A DNA stretch of 64,000 nucleotides, from the NCBI GenBank assembly GCA_900550195.1, contig URRB01000014.1:1-64000 (forward strand), written 5' to 3'. Shown here piece after piece: positions 10,001 to 18,226 of the stretch; position 1 is the stretch's first letter; each line of letters begins with the position of its first letter. The position numbers and the translations under genes were made by a program. The notes under the pieces are model-generated. The model ran no database searches. It saw only the letters and a program-made list of their open reading frames with translations, and had not been told where the DNA came from. The stretch comes from an uncultured Collinsella sp. GTDB lineage: Bacteria > Actinomycetota > Coriobacteriia > Coriobacteriales > Coriobacteriaceae.

Positions 10001-13000
10001 CCCGTCCTTGAGGCCCTCCTTCGTTTGCTTCTTCTCAGCGTAGCCGTTCTCCGCACTCATCGAAGAGCCGGTGATGAGCTTGCCGTCGATAGCAGCCTTG
10101 GTGACATCATCGGCCGCGGTCATGGCAAAGGTAAACTTGTCCGGAGCATTGGCACCGGCAACCACCTTGGTCACGGACGGAGTATAGGTTGCTGCCTCGG
10201 CGACCGTATAGGTGTTCTTGAATTTGACCGTCGCGACACCGGTAGACGTCGCATCCGACGGGTAGATCCACTGGCCCTCGAGCTCGTCCTTGCCATCGAC
10301 CTGCTTGCTTACCGATGTCGTGACCCTAAGCGTGCCGTCGCCGTTATCCGCTACGACGGCCCTAACCGTATGGACCGTCTCGTCGTACGTATAGCCCGTC
10401 GCTTTGTCGTCAATCTCGCTCACCGTATAGGTGAACGTCTTGCCGGCATCATCCTGAGTGAAGGTCAGCCCGCCCGCAGGTACCAAACTTACGGTCTTGG
10501 GAGCGTTGGCCTCGACATTTGCGGTCTCAAAGACCTTGCCATTCGTGGAAATGCCAACCTTGCTGGCAGACGTCTCGTCAGCAGGCTTGACGATATAACG
10601 GAACGTGCTCTTAGGCGAGCCAAAAATGGTCGCGTCCTTGGGATACGTCAACGTCTTCTCGATCTGCAAACCGCCATTGGCGCCATAGTCGAGATTTGCC
10701 GTGTAACGGTTCACAAACGAGACAGCAGGCGTCGTGGCGCCGGTCTCACTTGCATCGTACTGCTGCACGTAAGTATGCGAATCTTGCTTGAGCTCGACGA
10801 TCTTTTCGTCCGTCAGCGCGCTCGCGTCGGCGCCGTCGCCCAGCAGCTCCGTCACACCCGCACCCTTGAGCACGGTCGTCACGGTGTAGAGCTTAGCGGG
10901 GTCGTCCTTGCGTGCTAGAACCTTGACGAGCACGATAGCGTCACCAGTGTAGCCGGTGTCATAGGCGTAGCCGGCAGCCGCAGGCTGGTTCTCGCGGATG
11001 CGATAGGCAAACGTATGGCCCAGATCCTGCTCCGTGAGCGTACGAGCAAAGAGCTTCTCTTGCCCGCTTGCGCCCACCACGGCACCGGACACGCCGGCCC
11101 CCGCAGCCTTATTGGACAGGCTAGCATCGGCGCCGTCGACCGACGTCTGAATGTCGTTGTACCAAAGGCCCGTCACGGCAAAGGTAAACTGGCCCGCGGT
11201 AGAGGCGCGACCCTCAAGGGTCTTGCTCACCGTCACACCACCAAAGGTGCCCGACGCATGGTATGCGTTGGTAAAGGCGGCCTTGTCAGTTACGGCCTTG
11301 TCCGCATCGGAGGCGCCGGTGTTGGCGTAGGTCACGCTCGACACGCGCAGCTTGCCCGTGTGGTTGCCCGACTCGTCCAGATCGGTCACCACGACGGTCG
11401 CGCGTGCGGTGTGCTTGTCCATGGACATGCCCGCCTGGCCATCCTGCGCAGCTTTCTCGGTGATGTTGAAGCTAAAGGTGCCTGCGCGGTTGAACGTCAC
11501 GGTCGGGGCGGCTTCGGTGCCAAAGGCGAACGAGGCCACGCGCCCCGTCGCGGGCGCACTGGCGACAGCCCGGTTGACGCCGATGGCAACAGTCCCATCC
11601 GTTACCGCCTGCTTTGTGGTCTTGCCCAAACCGGTCGCACCGGCATCGTCCGTAGCGGCAGCAAGGTTAAAGGCATAGCTCTCGCCCTGATTCCAGTCAC
11701 GACCGCTCACCGTCTTTTGGCCCTGTAGGGTCACGCTCGTGGGATCCACACTATATATATTGGTAAAGGAGGGCGTGACATTCTCGTCCAGCTGCTTTAC
11801 CGAGTTGTTTTCTGCGGCCTTGTAGTACTCGACCGAGGTCTGGATGCCGGCACCCTTCTTGTCGTTGCGCACCACGGCGTAATAGACCGATCCATCGTAG
11901 GTCATGCCCGTAACGCTGCCGCGATTCTCGGCGAACTTGTAAACGTAGGCGCGTCCCGCATCCGCCTTGGCGGTATAGGAGATTTCTGGCCACGTCACCT
12001 TGCCGTCGGCGTTGTTGCCCACGGTTGCGATGTTGCCCTCGGTACCCTGAGGCATGGGGGCCGCCATGTTCTTATCGACCGTATCGAGGCTGAATACCGC
12101 GCTGGCATCCGCATAGCCACCCACGCCCTCGAGCGTAAAGGTAAAGGCATTCCTGGCAAGCGGGAACGTTCCGGCGTTGTCGACTAGGTTCTTTTGAGCA
12201 TGGATAATCTTGTTCGATTCGTGCGTATCGTAGCGGTTGGTAAAGATTGCGTCGGCAACCTCTGTCTTGGTGTCGACGCGCGCGTCGTTGCACTCCTGCA
12301 TCATCTTCACACTCTTAATGACAAGAGCGCCAGCCTGGTTGTCCTCCACCACGACCGTCGCGGTATAGGAGGCGGCGGAGTAGCTTATGCCATCTGCCCC
12401 GGCATCGGAACCGGGGACAACCTCCGAGATGGTATAGGTGTACGTGCCGGGCTTGGTATAGGTAATGTCGCCAAACGTTGCCGTCTTATAGGTGATGTCG
12501 CCAACCGTTTGCGTCTGGGAATCCTTGGTAAGCTCGACCGTCGACACCTTGCTCTTGGCGCCATTGGGCATGGGGACGCCGTCGTCGGCTGTAAGCTGCA
12601 CGGTAAAGGAATCGTCATCGGCCCAATCGCGACCTTCGAGCACCTTCTTGGCGCCCAGCCTATTCTGGGCGTCGAGCGTTACGGGCTTGGCGCTGTAGTT
12701 GTTGGTGAACTCAAGCGTGTTATCGGCGGGAATCTGTCCGCCCGCAAGCGCGACAATCTTGCCCTCGATGGTGTTGCCAGTTCCCGACTGCTCCTCGCCG
12801 CCGACCTTACGGCTCACGAGGCTAAAGCCGGCCGGAAGCACCGACTCTTCGGCGGAACCGGTCACGGTGTTGACGATACTCGCCAGCACGTCGCCGTTGG
12901 ACGCCTCGCGCTTGGTGGTGAGCTCGCTCACGCTATAGCTGCCACCCATCTTAAGGCCGTATACGCGGATGGTCTCGCCGGCCTTGATGGAGTGGGTGTC

Positions 13001-15052
13001 TCCGTTCTTGAGCGTGAAAGATTTGCCCACGGATTTGCCGTTCGCATCGAACACATGCGCCTCGTAGCCCTTCTGGGACTCCGGCAGGGTGAACTTAAAC
13101 GTAAAGGTCAGGTCGTTGCCTTTCGCATCCTTGGTGGGTGCAGTAAGACCAGCATCTGCCGTCACCGTCTTGGTCACCTGCAAAGGTGCCACGCGACAAT
13201 CGGTATACTGCACGGCCGTTGCCGTGGTAAAGAGATGATTGAGCTGAAGCGTGCCCAGATCGGTGCCATTGGTGGCATCATCGTCTTGATAAAGGGCCAT
13301 GCGGTTGATGCCCGTATCGGCAAAGATGGTCGCCAGCTGGCCGTCGCGCTCGCCACCGTCCTCGACATAGCGCAGGACAGTCTTGGTACCTTGCGTCGTC
13401 TTGTCATAGCGCATATGCATCAAGTCATTTTCGAGCGAAGGCGTCACGCCCTCGGCGGTGCTCTTCTGGCCCCATGTCAGGTTTCCGTCGGCGTCAACGA
13501 CTGCACTCTGCAGCTTGCCTTTGATGTGCGTAAGCGTGTTGTCAATGGAGTCGGGAGAGCCAAACTGTGCCAGGGAGGCGATCAGCGAACCCGGGCCGCT
13601 CATGCTGAGCACACCGTCGCCTTTCTTGCCGGCATCCACATACACACCCGAATCGTCCACGATTACCTTGGTGATGGTGTTGTTAATCTCATGGTCATCT
13701 GGACTTACAGACTCACGCAGGTAGTACGTACCCTTGATAAGGGGCGCATGCTTTGTCGAATCGAGTGGGAAGCATGCAGCACCCTTAATGTCATACGGAT
13801 AGGTCATGCCGTTTGCCTTCACGGTGTCATACGGCTCGGCACCCGATTTAATGGCATACGTACTGGGACTATCGCCGGTAACGTCCTTGGCCTGGTACAG
13901 TTCAAACGTTGCACCGTTCACGGGCTTGCCCAGGTCGTCAACCTTCTGCACAAACAGGCGGTTCTGAACGTTGGTGAGGTGAATCACCGTAGAGAACTGC
14001 CTGTTTATCGTTTGATATTGGACCATAGAGGTGTTGTCGATGGTTGCCTCCGCCAGAGACGATGCCGTGGTGTGATACACCGCCACGGTATATTCGGACT
14101 GGGACTTGTCCGTCATCATGGCGGCGTACTTCTCGATATCGCCGGGCAGCGACCTGACCGTTACCTCGTAGTCGCCCTTGGTGTTGACGCCAAAGACGCT
14201 CGTATCTGCCGATTTGGCAGCCTCGACCGCGCCGGCAATGCCATGCGCAGAGCATAGCTTGTAGCCCTCGAGCGGGTTGCCCGTGACCGCCGTCCACGCG
14301 TTTACGTCCGTGTCACTCTTGTTTTTATCGGTGCGCTTGAGCACGACAGCAAAGGTCGTACCCGAGCTAATGGGTTTGTCCTTATTGTCTTTTGTCTCTT
14401 TGCTAAGGGAAATGGTCTCCTTAGCGGCCAGATAGCCGCCGTTCAGCCACATGCGGCTACCCGTCCATGACTTGCCGTCGGCTGTTGTAACCGTTGTCTG
14501 CGGTGCAACCACCACGCCACCCGTGCCGCTCGCAGCTTTCTTGTATTGCAGATGCAGCTCACCTGGCGTTGCGGTAGTCGATGAGGTCAGACTCGAGCGA
14601 TATCCCGCGGGCAGGCCAACCTCTTCGAGTACAAAGTAGTCGTGTCCCTCGGCATGCTGGTTATCGAACGAAAGAACGGAATCGTCCGACTTTCGAAGTA
14701 TCAGCTGGCCCCCGTCTTTCGTCGTGCCCTGAGCGACGAGCTCGCCCTTATTCCAGTGTCCCTCGGCATCTGGTCCATCGGACTGGTACAGCTTGAAAGT
14801 TGCGCCATTGACTGCCTCGCCGTTTTGGTCGACCTTCGCGACCTCGGACGATGGCAGCGTGGTGAGGTTGAACTTAAGTTTCATGTTCGATGCGCCCGCG
14901 CCGCGCTCCAGATAGAAGAAACTCAGCGTATGCTTGCTGCTGTCACGGAAGGTGTTGCCGGAGAAGTTAGAGGTATCTGCGCCGGCAGCTTTGAACTTTG
15001 CCTTGATGTTGGTTTTTTTCGATTTCCTTCTCGGCTCCATTTGCACCGTCAA
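4073..15052 (-). CDS. Giant LPxTG-like pilin-repeat surface adhesin, main part (frameshifted from its signal peptide)
   Basis: This 3659-codon frame is the body of a wall-anchored adhesin whose secretion signal lies in another frame (14967-16067). Residues 1-65 finish the fibro-slime domain begun upstream. SpaA/prealbumin-like modules follow at about 71-170 and 364-500 (VNGATFKLYQ, VNGATFELYQ). Then come some 18 Spy0128/FctA-like modules of 100-125 residues. These typically begin K-x-L-x-G-R-D and end F-[TV]-N-x-Y, the Lys and Asn expected to form intramolecular isopeptide bonds. Two DUF11-like modules interrupt them at about 2080-2330. A Pro/Gly/Ser linker (about 3590-3623) leads to MPDTG (3624-3628), a hydrophobic helix and RRRR, a class of sortase signal. 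Its own ATG at 15052 has no signal peptide, so export needs frame restoration. No sortase gene is nearby. Family assignment is firm; the ligand is unknown. Confidence 0.9.
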   Translation of the reverse strand: MTVQMEPRRKSKKTNIKAKFKAAGADTSNFSGNTFRDSSKHTLSFFYLERGAGASNMKLKFNLTTLPSSEVAKVDQNGEAVNGATFKLYQSDGPDAEGHWNKGELVAQGTTKDGGQLILRKSDDSVLSFDNQHAEGHDYFVLEEVGLPAGYRSSLTSSTTATPGELHLQYKKAASGTGGVVVAPQTTVTTADGKSWTGSRMWLNGGYLAAKETISLSKETKDNKDKPISSGTTFAVVLKRTDKNKSDTDVNAWTAVTGNPLEGYKLCSAHGIAGAVEAAKSADTSVFGVNTKGDYEVTVRSLPGDIEKYAAMMTDKSQSEYTVAVYHTTASSLAEATIDNTSMVQYQTINRQFSTVIHLTNVQNRLFVQKVDDLGKPVNGATFELYQAKDVTGDSPSTYAIKSGAEPYDTVKANGMTYPYDIKGAACFPLDSTKHAPLIKGTYYLRESVSPDDHEINNTITKVIVDDSGVYVDAGKKGDGVLSMSGPGSLIASLAQFGSPDSIDNTLTHIKGKLQSAVVDADGNLTWGQKSTAEGVTPSLENDLMHMRYDKTTQGTKTVLRYVEDGGERDGQLATIFADTGINRMALYQDDDATNGTDLGTLQLNHLFTTATAVQYTDCRVAPLQVTKTVTADAGLTAPTKDAKGNDLTFTFKFTLPESQKGYEAHVFDANGKSVGKSFTLKNGDTHSIKAGETIRVYGLKMGGSYSVSELTTKREASNGDVLASIVNTVTGSAEESVLPAGFSLVSRKVGGEEQSGTGNTIEGKIVALAGGQIPADNTLEFTNNYSAKPVTLDAQNRLGAKKVLEGRDWADDDSFTVQLTADDGVPMPNGAKSKVSTVELTKDSQTQTVGDITYKTATFGDITYTKPGTYTYTISEVVPGSDAGADGISYSAASYTATVVVEDNQAGALVIKSVKMMQECNDARVDTKTEVADAIFTNRYDTHESNKIIHAQKNLVDNAGTFPLARNAFTFTLEGVGGYADASAVFSLDTVDKNMAAPMPQGTEGNIATVGNNADGKVTWPEISYTAKADAGRAYVYKFAENRGSVTGMTYDGSVYYAVVRNDKKGAGIQTSVEYYKAAENNSVKQLDENVTPSFTNIYSVDPTSVTLQGQKTVSGRDWNQGESYAFNLAAATDDAGATGLGKTTKQAVTDGTVAIGVNRAVASAPATGRVASFAFGTEAAPTVTFNRAGTFSFNITEKAAQDGQAGMSMDKHTARATVVVTDLDESGNHTGKLRVSSVTYANTGASDADKAVTDKAAFTNAYHASGTFGGVTVSKTLEGRASTAGQFTFAVTGLWYNDIQTSVDGADASLSNKAAGAGVSGAVVGASGQEKLFARTLTEQDLGHTFAYRIRENQPAAAGYAYDTGYTGDAIVLVKVLARKDDPAKLYTVTTVLKGAGVTELLGDGADASALTDEKIVELKQDSHTYVQQYDASETGATTPAVSFVNRYTANLDYGANGGLQIEKTLTYPKDATIFGSPKSTFRYIVKPADETSASKVGISTNGKVFETANVEANAPKTVSLVPAGGLTFTQDDAGKTFTYTVSEIDDKATGYTYDETVHTVRAVVADNGDGTLRVTTSVSKQVDGKDELEGQWIYPSDATSTGVATVKFKNTYTVAEAATYTPSVTKVVAGANAPDKFTFAMTAADDVTKAAIDGKLITGSSMSAENGYAEKKQTKEGLKDGEHYQLDFSKLTFNKPGTYKFAINEVAANSGLGEWKYDQHVYTVTVTVTDEGGKLVARADGTTGSEGFIFTNSYQTSTSYELQGGLEIVKTLNGHDLHAGMFGFTVTGEDNASIEKLNKLLRADEGKLTVTNDEPQADGTSHAGILGGLTFATRDADKTFAYKIVENGGGRGGYTYDSTYWKVEIAVKKRDNGSLYTVTTVKHYDANDVEEPRDANTFSSESGTAKAQVSFTNSYIATGTFDGLAAEKVMDSGDKIEAGQYTFDLYAEKTDGSLEKMDEGKTQASDNGIATVDFGKVNFKLGGALGGSHELTIDLAGAVKDGVATKQHNADHTTTYSFNLVAKERLANLPEGVRPVDTSATCRVLLEVTDNNNGKLTSKVTYRNGTENGKIVFHNTRDKVKTIGTVAKPDVDIDGQLLSVGDSYVYTINWVNTEADANGNLLPANVTVTDKLPAGVVFEAFEGECADKGAASGQSLTWDLGKQPAGSHGSVRVRVKITEDAVEDAQGAVGTVKNAATITVGNKSYTGTTTNYVPKKSESDAQDSSGLGIKLGDELTYTIGYKNTEGASATVTITDAVPAGTEFVEFTGDHTNAGSKDNDGNLTWKLADVPAGKEGTVQFKVRVTEDAFKSGGASDDISNQASVKVGNNPAVKTNTTTDEVSDGRLTLSKTVTAAEGITAPNKAFTFKVLLCQVDGTTPLAGTFTYVGRPGGTNGTYVSGQIKSGDTIALKAGGSVTVTVPVGARYEVQELDSKGNLMTSEDGFAVADKVNTQKGTVGQATQVGFTNVYSVESTKVENAFKVQKKISGRNWTTSDAFTMTLAAEGEAPMPKGAKDGVSTIVLSKDVQVGNFGTIEYTKPGTYTYVIAEQAGDETALTFSKATYRATVTVTDDGAGKLSAKTKIAQLTDDAGSAVERTAEAAVFINTAKTGSLTVKKTVVGGDSQREFGFTVTLTDGDGEPVSGTFGEGEDAVTFADGKATFTLKHGGEKTIAGLPVGASYAVTEDAAEGYATTVNGASGSKAEGTVTEAGATAAFTNTYGTAAEGRDVSIAGLFTKTLKGRDWAEGDSFQFTLTGEGGAPMPEGSSDGSKTVSVTAAAGTKAGAKVAFDFGSIRYTLDDIKDAGFAEVGGKRVRAKTFTYTVSEARPADGSAIAGVAYDGHAATMTVTVTDDGSGNLTASTPAIVQASGGDFVNTYTTGLDYSARAGVLLSKTLSGRDMEAGQFAFTVTADAETAAKLGLKTGKDAYAVSAAGDGEADFIDLIGAAAEGDVTFTDADAGKTYSFTVAETKLGGDGYTNDTAPRTVTIAPAYDAATGKLTVTTTVVKDGVEVARSEVSTADDATALPAPVTVAFQNSYEATGTLGGEGDAAINATKTLTGRAAAAGEFKFSVRDAQGNVVATASNRVSGDGEAAELTFSPIAYTTGSLEQMAADGTATKAADGSWSIPYTVSEDTAALPAGVTATASSFDITVKVTDNGKGGLDVAVTYPEGCDGKLSFVNGYGTNEASVDLAGTKTLALSQAGLGLTQADIADKYTFKIEPLDGAPTPVDASGKTVTEATNDAAGNVELGSVTFRQPSDLDDVEIDGDGLRTKTFAYRVSESGSVDGVANDAVASRTFMVKVVEDTNTGTLAAKVLPAEGTPEGKGAFEFTNTYGVEPTPSSVTDQIKVNKKLKGRDLAEGEFEFQLVEINADGSESIAATGRNAADGTVALGPVTYTAPGTHGYELREVTGTAGGVTYDKAVYRVRTTVSDAGNGTLTVKHELTDAEGNPAGDGSVTFTNGYKAAPVTLKLGAAKVLKGAELKAGQFSFELKGRDGKVMSTAKNAADGSVTFDALTFKQAGTYTFTVSEVDDGQAHVTYDKAVHKIVVTVSDEAADGTKTGYLSAKVSYGDDADVPPVFTNSYAEDPGTPGTPENPGTPGGGSDSGSGSGGSGSGGSKGGMPDTGDHSLPAAALGVMAGIGALAVAGGAALYRRRR

Positions 15053-16067
15053 TATGACCGACTTTTACTTCACCGTTAGCAAAGTTGATATCAAGCGTCG
15101 CCTTCTCGTGAATGCCACCCAGATCGCCCACGAGTACACCATCGATGTACACCCATGCGTCGTCGTCACCCGAGAACTCAAAGACCATGTCTTTGTTATC
15201 GGTGGTCTTGCCGCCCGCAGGCTGGACAAACTCTGTGGTCATGGACATGCCAAAGTGGTGGTTGAGCTTATCGTTCGTTCCGTCCGTTATTCCTATAGGA
15301 GAGAGCTGACCGTTCTTCTCTTCAAAAACCTTGCGGGCCGAGTCAAAGGGGAAGAACTGGCCCAGATTGGTTTCGCTATTCGCATCGCCCTTATATACGC
15401 CCGCCTTATCGTAGACGTCAAAGGAGTTAGTCGTGGGGTTATACACGGCATAGTTGCCGTGAGAACCATACGAGTCGTAAACGTAATAGCCATTCTGGAG
15501 CTGGAAGAGGCCTTTCACGTTGTTGTAAACGGCCTTGCCGTCCTGTTTGCCATTTGCCTGACTGTCGTTGTTAAAGAGATAGGCCAGCGACTCATCGGTG
15601 TAGTTAACACCCTGGCCTTGGGAGGTGTGGGTGCCCTTGTTGATTGCCGGATAGCCATCCACCAGCATGGTCTTCACAAATGAAAGACGTCCAAAACCGT
15701 TGATATTGCTTCTGCCCGTCCATTTATTAATGCCCGATCCGGCACCGCCATTGAACTTGAGCTGATGGCCTTTATTGATGCCGGTGTTGTCATTCTTGTT
15801 GTCGTTGTTTATGTTCTTCGAGCTGTCGTTGTCGCCATTCACTACCCAATAATCGAACAGATTGACCGTGGTGCCGGTTGGATTCACCGTCTTCACGATG
15901 TGGTTGCTAAAGGGAACTGTCTGGTCGGCCGACGCACTCGTCGCACCAAACAAGAGCGCACACGCCGCCAGCGGGACGGTCAAAATCCTCAGGACACGCT
16001 TTGCGGTATTGGTTTTCTTGCCAAAAGGCTTTAGCATTTCTCGAGCTCTCGCACACGCGCGATTCAT
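14967..16067 (-). CDS. N-terminal part of the giant adhesin: signal peptide and fibro-slime domain
   Basis: ATG 16067 is chosen because GGGAGG lies 6 bases upstream; an in-frame TTG at 16082 is less likely. Residues 1-50 form a long signal peptide: a basic start (MNRACARAREMLKPFGKK), a hydrophobic core, then ATSASA before the cleavage point. A fibro-slime domain follows, with EFSGDDDAWVYIDG and LGGIHEKATLDINFANGE near residues 285-335. After EKEIEK the frame runs through an A7 tract (15013-15019) and hits a stop at 14967. The missing end of the domain (KAKFKAAGADTSNFSG, then LSFFYLERG) continues in the +1 frame, that of the 3659-codon partner. As sequenced the gene yields only a truncated secreted product. 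Confidence 0.9.
   Translation of the reverse strand: MNRACARAREMLKPFGKKTNTAKRVLRILTVPLAACALLFGATSASADQTVPFSNHIVKTVNPTGTTVNLFDYWVVNGDNDSSKNINNDNKNDNTGINKGHQLKFNGGAGSGINKWTGRSNINGFGRLSFVKTMLVDGYPAINKGTHTSQGQGVNYTDESLAYLFNNDSQANGKQDGKAVYNNVKGLFQLQNGYYVYDSYGSHGNYAVYNPTTNSFDVYDKAGVYKGDANSETNLGQFFPFDSARKVFEEKNGQLSPIGITDGTNDKLNHHFGMSMTTEFVQPAGGKTTDNKDMVFEFSGDDDAWVYIDGVLVGDLGGIHEKATLDINFANGEVKVGHIDGANGAEKEIEKNQHQGKVQSCRRRYL
15013..15019 (-). other. A7 homopolymer at the adhesin frame junction
   Basis: On the coding (minus) strand GAAAAAAACC contains seven A. With six A the two frames join as E-I-E-K-T-N-I-K and the fibro-slime domain is continuous; with seven the product stops about 15 codons later. 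This could be a slipped-strand ON/OFF switch, a fixed mutation or an assembly error. Confidence 0.75.
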
Positions 16068-16140
16068 GAAGGCCCTCCCCAATCCATGAGGACGGCAAGA
16101 AACAGCTCATTGTATGTGTGTCGTCGTCCCCATCGATGCA

Positions 16141-16171
16141 AATATACGCCCCCCCCCGCGCAGAAACGCAA
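16141..16171 (-). promoter_or_regulatory. Predicted adhesin promoter with a G9 tract in its spacer
   Basis: On the minus strand TTGCGT (16166-16171) and TATATT (16141-16146) are placed as -35 and -10 boxes, about 75 bp before the start codon. The 19-bp spacer contains nine consecutive G (16149-16157). Loss of two G would give the optimal 17 bp. Box assignment is by eye. The rest of the gap (16172-16393) shows nothing else clear. Confidence 0.55.
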
Positions 16172-16393
16172 GGCAGGACATCGCTATATGCTTAAAATTG
16201 TAGCAATTTGGGTGACCCGAAATTTCGCCTCGGGTTGCCACTCAGGCTCAAAATCGAACCACTCGCGCCATCGACATACCCCAGTAGGACAAATCGACCG
16301 GCAATCTTTATCCCCCACATCCCACAAAGTAGCTAGTTTGGGGCGGGGCTATTTTGACTGCTCGGCCAAACCGGGCTCCCGTGGGAATAAGTT

Positions 16394-18175
16394 CTAGAGG
16401 CGGGCGAGGTCGTAGGATTGGGCGGCTGCCTCGCCGGCGCAAATGAGGTTGGTTGTGGCCTCTTGCGGATCGAGTGCCTGTTCCAGGCCCATGGGCTTGC
16501 GGCAGATCGGAAGCACCAAGTCGATGCCATGCTCACACACCGCATCCAGGTTGACGGCGCGACCGCCCACGACGGCGACCACCGGCTTGCCATATCGCTT
16601 GGCGCGGCGAGCCACACCAACCGGCGCCTTACCGGCGGCGGACTGCTCGTCCATATTGCCCTCGCCCGTTATGACTAGGTCGACATCGCATACGCGCTCG
16701 TCAAACCCAATCAGATCGAGCACCGTCTCCACGCCCGAGCGTAGCTCCGCGCCGAGCACCAGCAACGCCGCGCCCAAGCCACCGGCAGCGCCCGCGCCGG
16801 GCACGCCAAGCACCGAGCCAAATGTCCGTGCGTTCTCGGGTGTGCGCAACAACCCCTGGGCTCGCGCCTCGAAAATTGCCGCATCGAGCAGGCGACCGTA
16901 GCCGACCATCCAGCCGTCGTATCTGCACAGCACCTCGACATCATCCGCCGGCAGGCCCTTCTGCCCGCCAAACACCGCCAGTGCGCCTCGACGCCCCACG
17001 AGCGGATTCTCGACATCGGAAAGCACAACGATACGAGCATCATCCAAAGCCTGCAGAGCTGGCGCCAAATCAACGCTCGCCACCTGCTCAAGGCCGGCAA
17101 GACCGGGGGCGACATCGCATCCCTGATCATCGACCACACGCGCGCCCAGCGCCTGCAGCATGCCGGCGCCACCGTCGTTGGTGGCACTGCCGCCCAGACC
17201 AATATAGATAGTCTTTGCCCCGGCGCGAACCGCACGGAGCATCAGCTCGCCCACGCCATAGGTCGAAGCCGCGAGCGCCGCCGATTCCGTGCAGGGTGAA
17301 TACCCAATACCCGCCGCCTCGGCCATCTCAATTACAGCCGAGTCGCGCTCGCCGTCCACCAGCATCCGGGCAGACACGCGGTCGCCCAAGGGGCCTGCCA
17401 CCTCGCAGGTCACAATCTCACCGCCGCACGCGGCAACGGCATCGAGCGTTCCCTCGCCACCATCTGCCAGCGGCAATGCGCGCACCTCGGCATCGGACCA
17501 CACACGGCGCACGCCTTCGGCAACCGCCGCCTCCGCCTGCGCACTCGAAACGCTGCCCTTAAAGGAGTCGATCGCCAGCAGCACACGGCGGGGCCGGCGG
17601 CACGCAGGACCAAAGTCAACCGCCGTGTCAGCATCCTCACCGGCACCTGCAAGCGCTGCGGCGTGAGCGGCGTGTGCTTCAAGATCGGCCCCACAACCGC
17701 AATCAGCGCCGCCCGCTCCGCGCAGACCGCCAAAATAGTTACTCAGCAGCTCGCGACATTCATCCGCCAGGACCCCAGCCGTCACGTTAAACCGATGATT
17801 CAGGCGCGAGTCGGCATTCAAATCGTATAGGGATCCCAGCGCGCCCGCCTTGGCATCAGCCGCGCCATACACGCAGCGCCCCACGCGCGCGTTGACCATA
17901 AGCCCCGCACACATGCAGCAGGGCTCGAGCGTCACGTAGACCGTGCAATCGGAAAGGCGCCAGCGACCGAGCGACCGAGCGGCAGCGCACAGGGCCGCGA
18001 ACTCTGCATGAGCCGAAGGATCCTGATCGAGCTCGCGCCGATTGTGCGCCCTCGCGACGATCTCGCCGTCGCGCACCACTATGGCACCGATGGGCACCTC
18101 GCCCACCGCCGCGGCGGCGCGCGCCTCCGCCAGCGCCTCGCGCATGAACTTCTCGTCGATTTCGGTGATCGTCAT
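16394..18175 (-). CDS. tadA: tRNA adenosine deaminase TadA fused to glycerate kinase
   Basis: The product has 593 residues from ATG 18175, preceded by GGGAAGG; a longer start would approach the tRNA gene. Residues 1-150 are a TadA domain with H56-A-E58 and PCCMC (Cys86, Cys89), the zinc and catalytic residues of the deaminase that makes inosine at the wobble base of tRNA-Arg. A linker rich in Ala and His (about 155-195, including DCGCG) leads to a complete glycerate kinase of the GckA/GlxK family (about 197-593). Its motifs are IDSFKGS, PLADGGEGT, GLGGSATNDGGAG and TGEGNMDEQSAAGK. Each half has normal length for a stand-alone enzyme, so this is a true in-frame fusion of unrelated functions. 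The tRNA-Ser gene lies divergently 51 bp upstream. Confidence 0.9.
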   Translation of the reverse strand: MTITEIDEKFMREALAEARAAAAVGEVPIGAIVVRDGEIVARAHNRRELDQDPSAHAEFAALCAAARSLGRWRLSDCTVYVTLEPCCMCAGLMVNARVGRCVYGAADAKAGALGSLYDLNADSRLNHRFNVTAGVLADECRELLSNYFGGLRGAGGADCGCGADLEAHAAHAAALAGAGEDADTAVDFGPACRRPRRVLLAIDSFKGSVSSAQAEAAVAEGVRRVWSDAEVRALPLADGGEGTLDAVAACGGEIVTCEVAGPLGDRVSARMLVDGERDSAVIEMAEAAGIGYSPCTESAALAASTYGVGELMLRAVRAGAKTIYIGLGGSATNDGGAGMLQALGARVVDDQGCDVAPGLAGLEQVASVDLAPALQALDDARIVVLSDVENPLVGRRGALAVFGGQKGLPADDVEVLCRYDGWMVGYGRLLDAAIFEARAQGLLRTPENARTFGSVLGVPGAGAAGGLGAALLVLGAELRSGVETVLDLIGFDERVCDVDLVITGEGNMDEQSAAGKAPVGVARRAKRYGKPVVAVVGGRAVNLDAVCEHGIDLVLPICRKPMGLEQALDPQEATTNLICAGEAAAQSYDLARL

Positions 18176-18226
18176 CGTTCGCCTTCCCTGTTGCAAATTC
18201 AAAACGATGCTATCATTACGACTCAC

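Noticed and set aside
15013..15021. Programmed -1 frameshift at the A-AAA-AAC heptamer
   Set aside because: The slippery heptamer is present in phase, but the body of the adhesin is in the +1 frame. A -1 shift runs to a stop without joining it.
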